NCBI RefSeq assembly: GCF_000381265.1
Contig: NZ_KB906257.1
Coordinates: 299,071 to 363,070 of the forward strand
Origin: Curvibacter lanceolatus ATCC 14669
GTDB lineage: Bacteria > Pseudomonadota > Gammaproteobacteria > Burkholderiales > Burkholderiaceae_C
DNA length: 64,000 bases
Reading direction: 5' to 3'
This document shows, in pieces, positions 43,865 through 52,652 of the stretch. Position 1 is the first letter of the stretch. Every line of letters begins with the position of its first letter. Both the position numbers and the translations under genes were made by a program. The notes under the pieces were generated by a model. It was not told the origin of the DNA, made no database searches, and saw only the letters and a program-made list of their open reading frames with translations.

Positions 43865-44804
43865 GGGCAGGGCCGATCTTCCAGGGCTCGCCCTGGAAGC
43901 GGTTGTGCAGAAAGTCGACCAGCAGACGCACGCGCTTGGGGGTGCGGGCCTGCCAGGGGGCCAGCCAGTGGATGTCTGCATCGGCCATGGCGTGATCCGG
44001 CAGCACACGCACCAGTTCGCCGCTTTGCAGGGCGGCCGCGATGTCCCAAAGGCTGCGCAGCATGATGCCCTGGCCTGCCAGGCACCAGTCGCGCACCAAC
44101 TCGCCTGAATTGCTGCTCAGCGCGCCTTTCACGGTGACGCGGTGCAGGGCCTTGCGGCGCCCCTGGCTGAATTGCAGCGTCCAGTGGTCAAAGCGCTGTG
44201 CCGGGTCGCCACCGTTTTCACGCACCACCAGGCATTGGTGCAGGGCCAGGTCGTCGGCGCTGGCCGGCTCGCCGTGGGCTTTGAGGTAGGCCGGTGAGGC
44301 CACCAGCACACGCTGATTGCGTGCCAGCCGCTTCGATATCCACTCGCCGGCCCGCTGCCCGGGCACGTTCCACAGCCAGATGGCGCCGTCGTAACCCTCC
44401 ACCGTCAAGTCAGGCAGTTGCTCGACCAGATGCAGTTGAATCTGCAGCCGGGGGTAGCGCTGCTGAAACTCTGCCACTGCCGGGCCCACCCAGAGGCGCC
44501 CAAAGCCGAAGGTGGCGGCCAGGCGGATCAGGCCGGTGGGCTCGGACTGGCGCTCGCGCAATTCGGCCTCGGCTTGTTGAAAGCCCTGCAGCAAGGCTTG
44601 TGCGTGCTCGCACAAGGCGTCGCCATCGGCTGTGGGGCTGACTTTGCGCGTGGTGCGCTGAAACAGTTGCACCCGGAGCAGGCCCTCAAGGGCCGCCAGA
44701 CGCTTGGTGATCACCGGTGGGGTGACATGCAGGGCCCGTGCTGCCGATGACAGGCTGCCATGCTGTCGTATGGCCAGTACCAGCTCCAGGTCTGATCGAT
44801 CCAT
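43830..44804 (-). CDS. LysR-type transcriptional regulator
   Basis: The 324-residue protein has an N-terminal winged helix-turn-helix (DLELVLAIRQHGSLSSAARAL and a PVITKRLAALE recognition part) and a LysR substrate-binding domain. AGAGGA lies 5 bp before ATG 44804. It is divergent from the dehalogenase-like hydrolase and tartrate dehydrogenase genes with an 86-bp gap, so it probably controls them with their substrate as inducer. A T-N11-A site in the gap was not resolved with certainty. Confidence 0.92.
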   Translation of the reverse strand: MDRSDLELVLAIRQHGSLSSAARALHVTPPVITKRLAALEGLLRVQLFQRTTRKVSPTADGDALCEHAQALLQGFQQAEAELRERQSEPTGLIRLAATFGFGRLWVGPAVAEFQQRYPRLQIQLHLVEQLPDLTVEGYDGAIWLWNVPGQRAGEWISKRLARNQRVLVASPAYLKAHGEPASADDLALHQCLVVRENGGDPAQRFDHWTLQFSQGRRKALHRVTVKGALSSNSGELVRDWCLAGQGIMLRSLWDIAAALQSGELVRVLPDHAMADADIHWLAPWQARTPKRVRLLVDFLHNRFQGEPWKIGPALKPGVVLAPPG

Positions 44805-44890
44805 TCTTTCCTCTTTGGAAATGATTGCTTGCCGGATTATTGCCTTGAGCCGCGATAGAGTTGGGGCCAACCAAGAAGGCAACGAGACAG

Positions 44891-45769
44891 ATGTTTGACA
44901 ATTTCTCCACCGAAACGGTGCTGCGCGAGGGCCTTGAGTTGCGCACCTGGCGTGGCGGTCAGGGGCCGGCGCTGCTGCTTTTGCATGGGCATCCGCAGAC
45001 CCATGTGATGTGGCACCGGGTGGCCGATGAGTTGGCCACCCGCTTCACGGTGGTGATGATGGATTTGCGCGGCTATGGGGATTCGGGGCGCCCTGGCGCG
45101 ACGGCGGGCCATGGGGCCCACAGCAAGCGCGAGATGGCACGCGACGCCCTGGCCGTGATGCGGCACCACGGCTTTGAGCGCTTCCAGGTGCTGGCCCACG
45201 ACCGGGGTGCCCGGGTGGCGCACAGGCTGGCGCTGGACCACGCCGAGGCGGTGGAGCGCATGATGCTGCTCGACATCGCCCCCACCCTGGCGATGTACGA
45301 GGGCACCACGGAAGCCTTCGCTCGCGCTTACTGGCATTGGTTCTTCCTGATTCAGCCCAGCCCCTTGCCCGAGACACTGATTGCCAGCGATCCGGTGGGC
45401 TATGTGCGTGGCGTGATGGGCAAGCGGCATGCGGGTTTGGCGGCATTCGATCCGGCGGCACTGGCCGAGTACGAACGTTGTGCGGCATTGCCAGGCACCG
45501 CCGAGTCGATCTGCGAGGACTACCGGGCCAGCGCCACCCTTGACCTGGAGCATGACCGGCTGGATGCCGCACGCGGCCATGGGCTGAGCATGCCGCTGCG
45601 TGTGTTGTGGGGTGAGCATGGCGCGGTGGCAGCCAGCTTTGCAGTACTCGATCTGTGGCGCGAGCGCGCCTCGCAGCTCAGTGGCCGAGCCTTGCCCTGC
45701 GGCCACTACATTGCCGAAGAGGCACCGACCCTGCTGCTGCAGGAAGCATTTGATTTTTTCAGGAGTTGA
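44891..45769 (+). CDS. Haloacetate (fluoroacetate) dehalogenase-like alpha/beta hydrolase
   Basis: The 292-residue protein has an alpha/beta-hydrolase fold. The nucleophile is Asp in VLAHDRGARVAHRLALDH, and the two Arg residues of the carboxylate pocket are present. YWHWFFLIQPSPLPE contains the His-Trp pair that binds the halide in fluoroacetate dehalogenases. The C-terminal CGHYIAEEAP holds the catalytic His. It should convert a 2-haloacid to the 2-hydroxyacid. It is followed at 3 bp by a tartrate/malate dehydrogenase-type gene, which may use a product of this pathway. The actual substrate is not shown. Confidence 0.85.
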   Translation: MFDNFSTETVLREGLELRTWRGGQGPALLLLHGHPQTHVMWHRVADELATRFTVVMMDLRGYGDSGRPGATAGHGAHSKREMARDALAVMRHHGFERFQVLAHDRGARVAHRLALDHAEAVERMMLLDIAPTLAMYEGTTEAFARAYWHWFFLIQPSPLPETLIASDPVGYVRGVMGKRHAGLAAFDPAALAEYERCAALPGTAESICEDYRASATLDLEHDRLDAARGHGLSMPLRVLWGEHGAVAASFAVLDLWRERASQLSGRALPCGHYIAEEAPTLLLQEAFDFFRS

Positions 45770-45772
45770 ACC

Positions 45773-46858
45773 ATGAGCAAGAAACGCATTGCAGTCATCG
45801 CCGGCGATGGGATCGGTAAAGAGGTCATGCCCGAGGGTGTGCGCGTGATGGACGCTGCGGCCCGCAAATTCGGCATCGACCTGCACTTTGACCACTTCGA
45901 TTTTTCGAGCTGGGATTACTGCGAGCGGCACGGCAAGATGCTGCCCGACGACTGGAAAGACCAGATCGGTGGGCACGATGCGATCTACTTCGGCGCCGTG
46001 GGCTGGCCTGACAAGATTGCCGACCATGTGTCGCTGTGGGGCTCGCTGTTGCTGTTTCGGCGTGAGTTTGATCAGTACGTGAACCTGCGCCCGGCACGCC
46101 TGATGCCGGGCATCATCGCGCCGGTGGTGCGCCGTGATGGATCACCACGTCAGCCCGGCGAGATCGACATGTACATCGTGCGTGAGAACACCGAGGGCGA
46201 GTACTCCAGCATCGGTGGGCGCATGTTCCCCGGCACCGAGCGTGAGATCGTGATGCAGGAGACCGTGATGTCCCGCATCGGCGTGGACCGGGTGCTGAAG
46301 TTCGCCTTTGAGCTGGCGCAGTCGCGTCCCAAGAAGCACCTCACCAGCGCCACCAAGTCGAACGGCATCGCCATCACCATGCCTTACTGGGATGAGCGTG
46401 TGGCCGAGATGGCCAAGGCCTACCCAGGCATCAACGTGGACAAGTTCCACATCGACATCCTCACGGCGCACTTCGTGCAGCGCCCGGACTTCTTTGATGT
46501 GGTGGTGGCCAGCAACCTGTTCGGCGACATCCTCAGTGATTTGGGGCCTGCCTGCACCGGTACCATCGGCATCGCGCCCAGCGCCAACCTCAACCCGGAC
46601 CGGCGCTTCCCCTCCTTGTTCGAGCCTGTGCACGGATCGGCGCCCGACATCGCGGGCCAGAACATCGCCAACCCGATCGGTCAGATCTGGTGCGGGGCCA
46701 TGATGCTGGAGTTCCTCGGGTACAAGGAAGCCCACGATGCCGTGCTCGCAGCCATCGAGAAGGTGCTCGATCCGAAAAGCGGTGCGCCGCGCACCCGCGA
46801 CATCGGTGGCACGGCCAGCACGACGGATGTGGGGCGTGCCATTGCCGAGGTTCTCTGA
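45773..46858 (+). CDS. ttuC: Tartrate dehydrogenase / D-malate-type decarboxylating dehydrogenase
   Basis: The 361-residue protein belongs to the isopropylmalate dehydrogenase family in its tartrate-dehydrogenase branch (RIAVIAGDGIGKEVMPEG, FGAVGWPDKIADHVSLWG, the metal/substrate Asp in NLFGDILSDLGPA and an EPVHGSAPDIAGQNIANP end). It oxidises tartrate or D-malate with NAD and a divalent metal. It is the second gene of the unit divergent from lysR. A GGCCCC/GGGGCC hairpin (46864-46881) follows the stop but lacks a T-run. Confidence 0.9.
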   Translation: MSKKRIAVIAGDGIGKEVMPEGVRVMDAAARKFGIDLHFDHFDFSSWDYCERHGKMLPDDWKDQIGGHDAIYFGAVGWPDKIADHVSLWGSLLLFRREFDQYVNLRPARLMPGIIAPVVRRDGSPRQPGEIDMYIVRENTEGEYSSIGGRMFPGTEREIVMQETVMSRIGVDRVLKFAFELAQSRPKKHLTSATKSNGIAITMPYWDERVAEMAKAYPGINVDKFHIDILTAHFVQRPDFFDVVVASNLFGDILSDLGPACTGTIGIAPSANLNPDRRFPSLFEPVHGSAPDIAGQNIANPIGQIWCGAMMLEFLGYKEAHDAVLAAIEKVLDPKSGAPRTRDIGGTASTTDVGRAIAEVL

Positions 46859-46918
46859 GTCAAGGCCCCATTCCAGGGGCCGGTGCCGGACCTATTTCAC
46901 ACTGCCTGCCTGAGCCCG

Positions 46919-46947
46919 CGCAGCGGTGTCGCAAAAACACCGCTGCG
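46919..46947. repeat. Strong 11-bp inverted repeat in the gap before hupB
   Basis: CGCAGCGGTGT pairs with ACACCGCTGCG around a CGCAAAA loop. No T-run follows on either strand. The gap 46859-47177 has no protein gene; it holds this hairpin, a GCTGTT/AACAGC hairpin at 46991-47006, and the hupB promoter and leader. Confidence 0.6.
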
Positions 46948-47014
46948 AGCGCCAAACAGGCCCCGAAAAGGGTCTAGAATCCGCGTCCTTGCTGTTGCGA
47001 AACAGCTTGTTGTA

Positions 47015-47043
47015 TTGACACCTTGAAGGTCCATCGCTTTAAT
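47015..47043 (+). promoter_or_regulatory. Sigma-70 promoter upstream of hupB
   Basis: A full consensus TTGACA (47015-47020) is followed after exactly 17 bp by TTTAAT (47038-47043, five of six matches). +1 should be near 47050, giving a leader of about 128 nt before the hupB GTG. Confidence 0.8.
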
Positions 47044-47049
47044 CCTTTC

Positions 47050-47132
47050 AGCAGTTGAAGCTGCGAATGCGCCTCCCGCCCAGCGGACACAACCATCCCA
47101 GGATGGCCCAGCTGAGGGGAGGCAAGATTTTT
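47050..47132 (+). ncRNA. Structured hupB leader with terminator-like hairpin (attenuator or small RNA)
   Basis: From the predicted +1 the RNA starts with a GCAG/CTGC hairpin. Then comes a long three-part stem: GCCTCCC/GGGAGGC (47071-47077 with 47117-47123), CAGC/GCTG and CCATCC/GGATGG with a 2-nt loop, followed by TTTTT at 47128-47132. This has the form of an intrinsic terminator. It is either an attenuator in the hupB leader or the end of a small RNA of about 80 nt. Confidence 0.5.
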
Positions 47133-47177
47133 GATGAGACAACCTGATCAACACCATTTCTGTACGAGGGGCTCCTT

Positions 47178-47450
47178 GTGAATAAGACTGAACTGATTGA
47201 GCACATTGCCAACAACGCCGACATTTCCAAGGCTGCCGCTGCGCGCGCCCTGGAGTCGACGATTGAGGCCGTGAAGAAGACCCTGAAAAAGGGCGGTACC
47301 GTTTCTCTGGTGGGTTTCGGCACTTTCGCCGTGGGCAAGCGTGCCGCTCGTACCGGTCGTAACCCGCGCACTGGCGATACAATCAAGATCAAGGCTGCTA
47401 AAGTTCCCAAGTTTCGTCCAGGCAAGGCATTGAAAGATGCCTTGAACTGA
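47178..47450 (+). CDS. hupB: DNA-binding protein HU
   Basis: The 90-residue protein is a complete [23 protein letters not shown] at the start (shown to 20 residues: [20 protein letters not shown]), [21 protein letters not shown] with the DNA-intercalating beta-arm, and a [13 protein letters not shown] end. It is a nucleoid protein that bends DNA as a dimer. It uses GTG as start with GAGGGG upstream. A TGAACTG/CAGTTCA inverted repeat (47443-47461) spans the stop codon and is followed at once by tRNA-Val. Confidence 0.97.
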   Translation: MNKTELIEHIANNADISKAAAARALESTIEAVKKTLKKGGTVSLVGFGTFAVGKRAARTGRNPRTGDTIKIKAAKVPKFRPGKALKDALN

Positions 47451-47465
47451 GATCCAGTTCAGGTG

Positions 47466-47541
47466 GGGTGCTTAGCTCAGTTGGTAGAGCAGCGCCCTTA
47501 CAAGGCGCGGGTCGGCGGTTCGAGCCCGTCAGCACCCACCA
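47466..47541 (+). tRNA. tRNA-Val (anticodon UAC)
   Basis: A 76-nt cloverleaf with acceptor stem GGGTGCT/AGCACCC, D-arm AGCTCAGTTGGTAGAGC, anticodon arm with TAC, T-arm GGTTCGAGCC and encoded CCA. It lies 15 bp after hupB. Confidence 0.98.
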
Positions 47542-47552
47542 CCACCGATGCG

Positions 47553-47584
47553 AAGGCGAACACATTGTTCGCCTTTTCTTTTTT
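47553..47584 (+). terminator. Intrinsic terminator after tRNA-Val
   Basis: A perfect 10-bp stem AAGGCGAACA/TGTTCGCCTT with a 3-nt loop, followed by a T-rich tract to 47584. It ends only 17 bp before the ppiD start codon. Confidence 0.92.
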
Positions 47585-47601
47585 GCCCTTGAAAGATTGC
47601 C

Positions 47602-49542
47602 ATGTTTGAGTCCATCCGCAAGCACTCGAAGATCGTCATGATCGTGCTGTTCTTGCTGATCATTCCATCCTTCGTTCTGTTCGGCATTGATGGCTACAAC
47701 CGGGCCATGGAAAAGGGCACGACGGTGGCCAAGGTCGATGGCCAGGCCATCACCCAGGGCGAGTGGGACGCCGCGCACAAGAACGAAGTCGAGCGTCTGC
47801 GTGTGCAGATGCCGAATGTGGATATCAAGCGTTTCGAGTCCCCCGAAGCCCGCTACGTGACGCTGGAACGGCTGGTTCGCGAGAAGGTATTGGCCGCTGC
47901 GGCCAGCAGTCAGCATCTGGCCATCAGTGATCAGAAGCTCGCCCGCTCGTTGCAGGACAACCCCACGATTGCGTCACTGCGTCGCGAAGACGGCACGCTT
48001 GACGTTGATCGTTACCGCCAGTTGTTGGGCTCGCAAGGCATGACGCCCGAAATGTACGAGGCCAGTGTGCGTGCCGACTTGGCGAGCCGTCAGGTGTTGG
48101 GTGGCATCAGTGGCAGCGTGCTGGCTCCGGCAGGGCAGGCCGACGTGGCGCTGAATGCCTTTTTTGAGCATCGCGAGATCCAGGTGGCCACTTTCCGCCC
48201 TGCTGATTTCGTGGCGCGCGTGTCGCCCAGCGATGCGGACATCGAGGCCTACTACAAAGCGCACACCGCGCGATTCCAGATGCCGGAGCGTGCTACCGTG
48301 GAGTATGCCGTTCTTGATCTCGACAGCGTCAAGGCGGGCATTGCTCTCAATGAGGCCGATCTCAAGACCTACTATGAACAGAACGCTGCGCGCCTGGCCT
48401 CGAAAGAAGAGCGTCGCGCCAGCCATATTCTGATCACCTCGCCCAAAGATGCCTCGGCTGAGGATCGCGAGAAGGCCAAGGCCAAGGCGGAAGCCCTGCT
48501 GGCGGAGGTGCGCAAGGCGCCGGCCAGTTTTGCGGACGTTGCGCGTAAGAATTCGCAGGATCCTGGTTCTGCGCCCAAGGGTGGCGATCTGGACTTCTTT
48601 GCCCGGGGCGCCATGGTCAAGCCTTTCGAGGACGCTGTGTTTGCCATGGCCAAGGGTGACATCAGCGATGTGGTCCAGTCGGACTTCGGCTTTCACATCA
48701 TCAAACTGACTGACATCAAGGTGCCTCAGCAAAAGAGCTTCGAGGCCATGCGCCCCGAGATGGAGGCTGAACTCAAGCAGCAGCAGGCACAACGCAAGTT
48801 TGCTGAGGTGGCAGAGACTTTCACCAACACGGTCTATGAGCAATCTGACAGCCTCAAGCCTGTGGCTGACCGTTTGAAGCTGACTTTGCGTACGGCCAAG
48901 GATGTGACCCGCGCGCCCAGCCCCGGTCTGCCGCCCGTGCTCAGCAACCCGAAAGTGCTGGCAGCCTTGTTTGCTCCGGATTCTGTGAGCAAGAAGCGCA
49001 ACACGGAGGCCATCGAGGTTGGCCCAAGCCAGATGGTGTCGGCTCGCATTGTGGACTATGTGCCCGCTCGAATCCAGGCCCTGGATGAAGTCAAGGCCAA
49101 GGTACGCGAATTGGTGGTTGCCGAGCGTGCTCAGGCCTTGGCCCGCAAGGACGGTGAAGACAAACTGGCCGCCTGGAAGGCCAATCCGGCCAGCGCGACC
49201 AACCTGGGGGCAACGGTCACCGTATCGCGTGACGAGCCCGCCAAGCAAGCCCCTGCGGTGGTCGATGCGGCCCTGCGCCAGCGCGGGTCAGCGTTGCCGG
49301 CCTGGGTCGGGGTGGACCTTGGCCCGCAAGGGTATGCTGTGGTTCGGGTGGCCAAGGTGGTGCCCCGAGTGGGTGTTGAAGAGGCTCGCAAGACACAGGA
49401 GCGTGCCCAGTACGCCCAGTGGTGGGCCTCTGCAGAAGCCCGTGCCTATTACGAATTCCTGGCTGACAAGTACAAGGTGCAACTCAAGACGGCGAAGCCC
49501 ACACCGCAACTGACAGAAGAAAATTCAAATTCGGGCGGTTGA
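47602..49542 (+). CDS. ppiD: Peptidyl-prolyl cis-trans isomerase D (periplasmic folding chaperone)
   Basis: The 646-residue protein has an N-terminal membrane anchor (about residues 12-30, IVMIVLFLLIIPSFVLFG), a SurA_N-like chaperone region, a parvulin domain at about 265-370 (ASHILITSPKD, FADVARKNSQDPGSAPKGGDL, FGFHIIKLT) and a C-terminal chaperone lobe. PpiD helps outer-membrane protein folding at the Sec translocon. hupB-tRNA-ppiD order is usual in this group. Since a terminator sits right upstream, readthrough or a promoter within the tRNA region is needed. Confidence 0.95.
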   Translation: MFESIRKHSKIVMIVLFLLIIPSFVLFGIDGYNRAMEKGTTVAKVDGQAITQGEWDAAHKNEVERLRVQMPNVDIKRFESPEARYVTLERLVREKVLAAAASSQHLAISDQKLARSLQDNPTIASLRREDGTLDVDRYRQLLGSQGMTPEMYEASVRADLASRQVLGGISGSVLAPAGQADVALNAFFEHREIQVATFRPADFVARVSPSDADIEAYYKAHTARFQMPERATVEYAVLDLDSVKAGIALNEADLKTYYEQNAARLASKEERRASHILITSPKDASAEDREKAKAKAEALLAEVRKAPASFADVARKNSQDPGSAPKGGDLDFFARGAMVKPFEDAVFAMAKGDISDVVQSDFGFHIIKLTDIKVPQQKSFEAMRPEMEAELKQQQAQRKFAEVAETFTNTVYEQSDSLKPVADRLKLTLRTAKDVTRAPSPGLPPVLSNPKVLAALFAPDSVSKKRNTEAIEVGPSQMVSARIVDYVPARIQALDEVKAKVRELVVAERAQALARKDGEDKLAAWKANPASATNLGATVTVSRDEPAKQAPAVVDAALRQRGSALPAWVGVDLGPQGYAVVRVAKVVPRVGVEEARKTQERAQYAQWWASAEARAYYEFLADKYKVQLKTAKPTPQLTEENSNSGG

Positions 49543-49557
49543 GCATGAAATCCGGGT

Positions 49558-49563
49558 TATAAT
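49558..49563 (+). promoter_or_regulatory. -10 box of the tRNA-His gene
   Basis: A perfect TATAAT places +1 near 49570, 4 nt before the mature tRNA. The -35 region (near 49535-49542, GGTTGA) is weak. Confidence 0.65.
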
Positions 49564-49573
49564 TTTTGTCTGC

Positions 49574-49650
49574 GGTGGCTGTAGCTCAGTTGGTAGAGTC
49601 CCAGATTGTGATTCTGGTTGTCGTGGGTTCGAGTCCCATCAGCCACCCCA
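49574..49650 (+). tRNA. tRNA-His (anticodon GUG)
   Basis: A 77-nt cloverleaf with the extra 5' G (G-1) opposite the discriminator C typical of tRNA-His, acceptor stem GTGGCTG/CAGCCAC, anticodon GTG in the loop TTGTGAT, T-arm GGTTCGAGTCC and encoded CCA. Confidence 0.98.
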
Positions 49651-49665
49651 AGCAGATCCTGAAAA

Positions 49666-49697
49666 GCCCGTCATGGTTCACATGGCGGGCTTTTTTT
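49666..49697 (+). terminator. Intrinsic terminator after tRNA-His
   Basis: GCCCGTCATG pairs with CATGGCGGGC (one G-T pair) around a 5-nt loop, followed by seven T residues at 49691-49697. Confidence 0.92.
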
Positions 49698-49910
49698 ATT
49701 GTTGTCTGCACCTCTTGCCGAGCCAGGTTCTGGAATCCTTAGGTTCTTGATGGGGGCGAGGTCATCACAGAACAAGTGGTAGTGGGGCTCCTGAGGCCGA
49801 TGCCACAGTTCCTGTGCATGTCTATGGGTAGTTTGGTAGTTCGGCTGCTTGGTAGGCGCTCGAGTCGGTCAGCGCCAAAGCTGCCTGTGTTTGTGGTGTG
49901 GTTGTAGCAA

Positions 49911-49934
49911 TATGATGCGTAAATTACATTACGC
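49911..49934 (+). promoter_or_regulatory. TATGAT box and GCGTAA palindrome before the GGDEF-EAL gene
   Basis: TATGAT (49911-49916) runs straight into an inverted repeat GCGTAA-ATTACA-TTACGC (49917-49934), which ends 6 bp before the ATG at 49941, where a ribosome site would be expected. It looks like an operator overlapping the transcription start. The rest of the 240-bp gap 49698-49940 shows no gene. Confidence 0.4.
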
Positions 49935-49940
49935 CTAGAT

Positions 49941-52583
49941 ATGCGCTCTCCACCACCTTCCTCCCAAGCCAGCACGGATTTGCCCATTTCAGACGTTTGG
50001 CCTGATTTTGGCGAGGCGACTATTCCACAGCCTCTGCGAGCCCTGTCCGACGGCCTGGAAGGTGAGGAGACCCAGCCCGATTTTTTGGAATTTGACGTAC
50101 CGGACGCCACTGCCCCGATGCCGATGGAGTCGATGTTTCCGACGCCTGACACGGGTCATCTGACCTTGTTGAGGGACTGGCCGCACGCCGTCTTGGCGCT
50201 CGAAATGGGGCGTGAACCTCGTCTGCTGTTCTGGAATCAGCAGGCTGAAAACATGTTGGGATACGAGTCTTTGGACCTGGTGGGCAATCCGCTGGGTTTG
50301 ACGCTGTTGTGCCCTGATCAGGATTACCGAACGCGCAAGTTGTCCGAGTTGCAGCAACTGGGGGCGGCTGGCGTTGAGCTGGAGTGGACCCTGACCTGTC
50401 GGGATGGGCAAAAGCTTCGTTTGGCATGGTCTCTTCTTCCCATGTTGCAGACGCAGGGTGTTTCCAGGGTTTTCTGGTTGGTCGGCGTTGATGTCAGCCG
50501 GCGCGCGTTGACCGAACAGGCTTTGCGTGGGCGTGATCGTCTGTTGCGCTCGCTTTTTAGGCACTTGCCCGACATGGTCTATTTGAAGGATGGCCGGGGC
50601 ACTTGGCTGATGGCCAACCCGTCGGCGTTGGCGGTGGTGGGCCTGACGGAGGCGCAGGCCATCGGGCACAACAACCTCGAGTTGGCGGATCGTGGCTCTC
50701 CGATGGCTGCTGCCTTGCGTTTGAGCGCGCTCAATGAAGAGGCCACCTGGCAGACCGGCCGCGCCTCCCACCTGCAGGAGGTGGGTGACGATGCCCAGGG
50801 CATGCCGCGATCGTTCGATGTTGTGCGAGTCCCGAGTTTTGCCCGGGACGGCAGTCGTTTGCACATGTTGGTGATTCGCCGCGATGTCACGGAGCAGAGA
50901 ACCGCGGCCACGAAGCTGGAGTTGGCAGGTCGTGTGCTGGATCAGGGCAGTGACGGCATTGTGATTTGCGATGCCGATCGCCAGGTCATGATGGTCAACC
51001 AGGCTTATTGTGATATCTCGGGATTTTCTGCCGATGAGACGGTGGGGCGCGTCTACAAATTGCTGGCCGATGGGCAGCATGACGAGGCATTCCAGGCATC
51101 GATCTGGGCTGCGGTGCATGAGCATGGTCGCTGGAGTGGTGAGGTCTGGGGGCGGCGCAAGACGGGTGAGGTCTATCCACAATGGTTGATCCTGTCGGCG
51201 TTACGTCACCGAGCCAGTGGCGAGTTGACACACTATGTGGCAGCCATCTCTGATTTGAGTTCACGCAAGGCAGCCGAAGAGAAGATTGCTTTTCTGTCCA
51301 CTCGCGACGTGGTCACTGGTCTGCCCAATCGCACCCAGGTGGCCATGCGGGCCGAGGTGGCCCTGGATCGGGCCCGCATCGACGGCGATGGTGTGGTCCT
51401 GCTGGTGGTGGACATCGACAATTTCAAAACCCTCAATGACTCGTTGGGACACGCGGCCGGCGATTTTCTGTTGCGCGAAATCGGTCAACGGCTCCAGCAT
51501 TTCGGCGGTGCTCAATCTGTGGTGGGGCGTTTGAGTGGCGATGAGTTCCTGTTGATGCAGGCTGGCATCAAGACCACCACCGATGCGGCCCATCTGGCCG
51601 GTTCCATGATGGAAGCGGTGGCACAACCCGTGACGTTTGATGGCTTGCCTGTGAACGTGTCACTGTCGGTCGGAGTGGCCATGTTCCCCTCCGATGGGGA
51701 CCGCTTTGACACCTTGTTTGGCCGGGCTGATGCGGCCATGTATGCGGCCAAGCGGGGTGGGCGAGCCGCGTATCAATTCGCCACGGCCAGCATGAATGAT
51801 GCGGCATTGGAGCGCCTGCAACTGGAGGCTGCCTTGCGTGCAGCGATCGAGCAAGAAGCCTTGAGGCTGGAGTATCAGCCGCTGATTTAGCTGTCGTCGG
51901 GTCGCATGGTGGGGGTGGAGGCTCTGTGCCGCTGGGATGACCTCGAGCGTGGCTCGATTCCGCCGGGCGTGTTCATTCCCCTTGCCGAAGATTCCGGCCT
52001 CATTCAGTCATTGGGGCGTTGGGTGCTGCGTGAGAGCACGCAACAGCTGAAGGCTTGGCACGAGGCCGGCCACACAGAATTGCTGATGGCTGTGAACCTG
52101 TCTGCCCGACAGTTCCAGCACGGGGCTGTGCTGACCCAGGTCGAAGAGGCCTTGGTCGCCTCTGGCATCAACCCGGCTCGTCTTGAACTGGAGCTGACAG
52201 AGAGCGTGCTGCTGCACGATGGCGAGGCTGTGATGAGCACGTTGCGTCAACTCAAGGCGCTGGGGGTGAAGTTGTCGATTGACGACTTCGGGACGGGCTA
52301 TTCCAGCTTCGCCTACCTGCGACGCTTCAAGTTCTACAAGATCAAGATCGATCAATCGTTTGTGCGCGACCTGATCGACGACCCGGAAGACGCTGCCATC
52401 GTGCGCGGCATCATCTCGCTGGCCATCAGCCTGGGGCTTGCCGTGCTGGCTGAGGGCGTTGAAACCGACGCGATTGCGCAGCGCCTCAAGACCCTCAAAT
52501 GCACCTACGCCCAGGGCTACCACTTTGCCAGGCCCTTGCGGCCTGAGGTTCTGGCTGCCAAGTTTCTTTCTGAGGCGGACTGA
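49941..52583 (+). pseudogene. PAS-PAS-GGDEF-EAL protein interrupted by an in-frame amber codon
   Basis: One frame of 880 coding positions is broken by TAG at 51888-51890 (codon 650). Before it lie two PAS domains (about 80-200 and 315-440), a GGDEF domain with VVGRLSGDEFLL, and the first strand of the EAL domain (LRLEYQPLI). After the stop the same frame continues with LSSGRMVGVEALCRW, NLSARQFQHGAVL, LELTES and a DDFGTGYSSFAY motif to 52583. Relatives have an ordinary residue at this place (often Asp, Gln or Glu), so a single CAG to TAG change would explain it. The result is a diguanylate cyclase without EAL activity, or two pieces, unless the stop is a sequence error or is read through. Confidence 0.88.
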
Positions 52584-52652
52584 GCCGGCTGCCGAATGGT
52601 GCCGGCCCATCGATCAAGCTCCAAAGGCCCCTGCGATGGGGCCTTGCTGCTT

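Noticed and set aside
46864..46881. Hairpin after the tartrate dehydrogenase gene as an intrinsic terminator
   Set aside because: The stem is good but no T-run follows, so I did not list it as a terminator.
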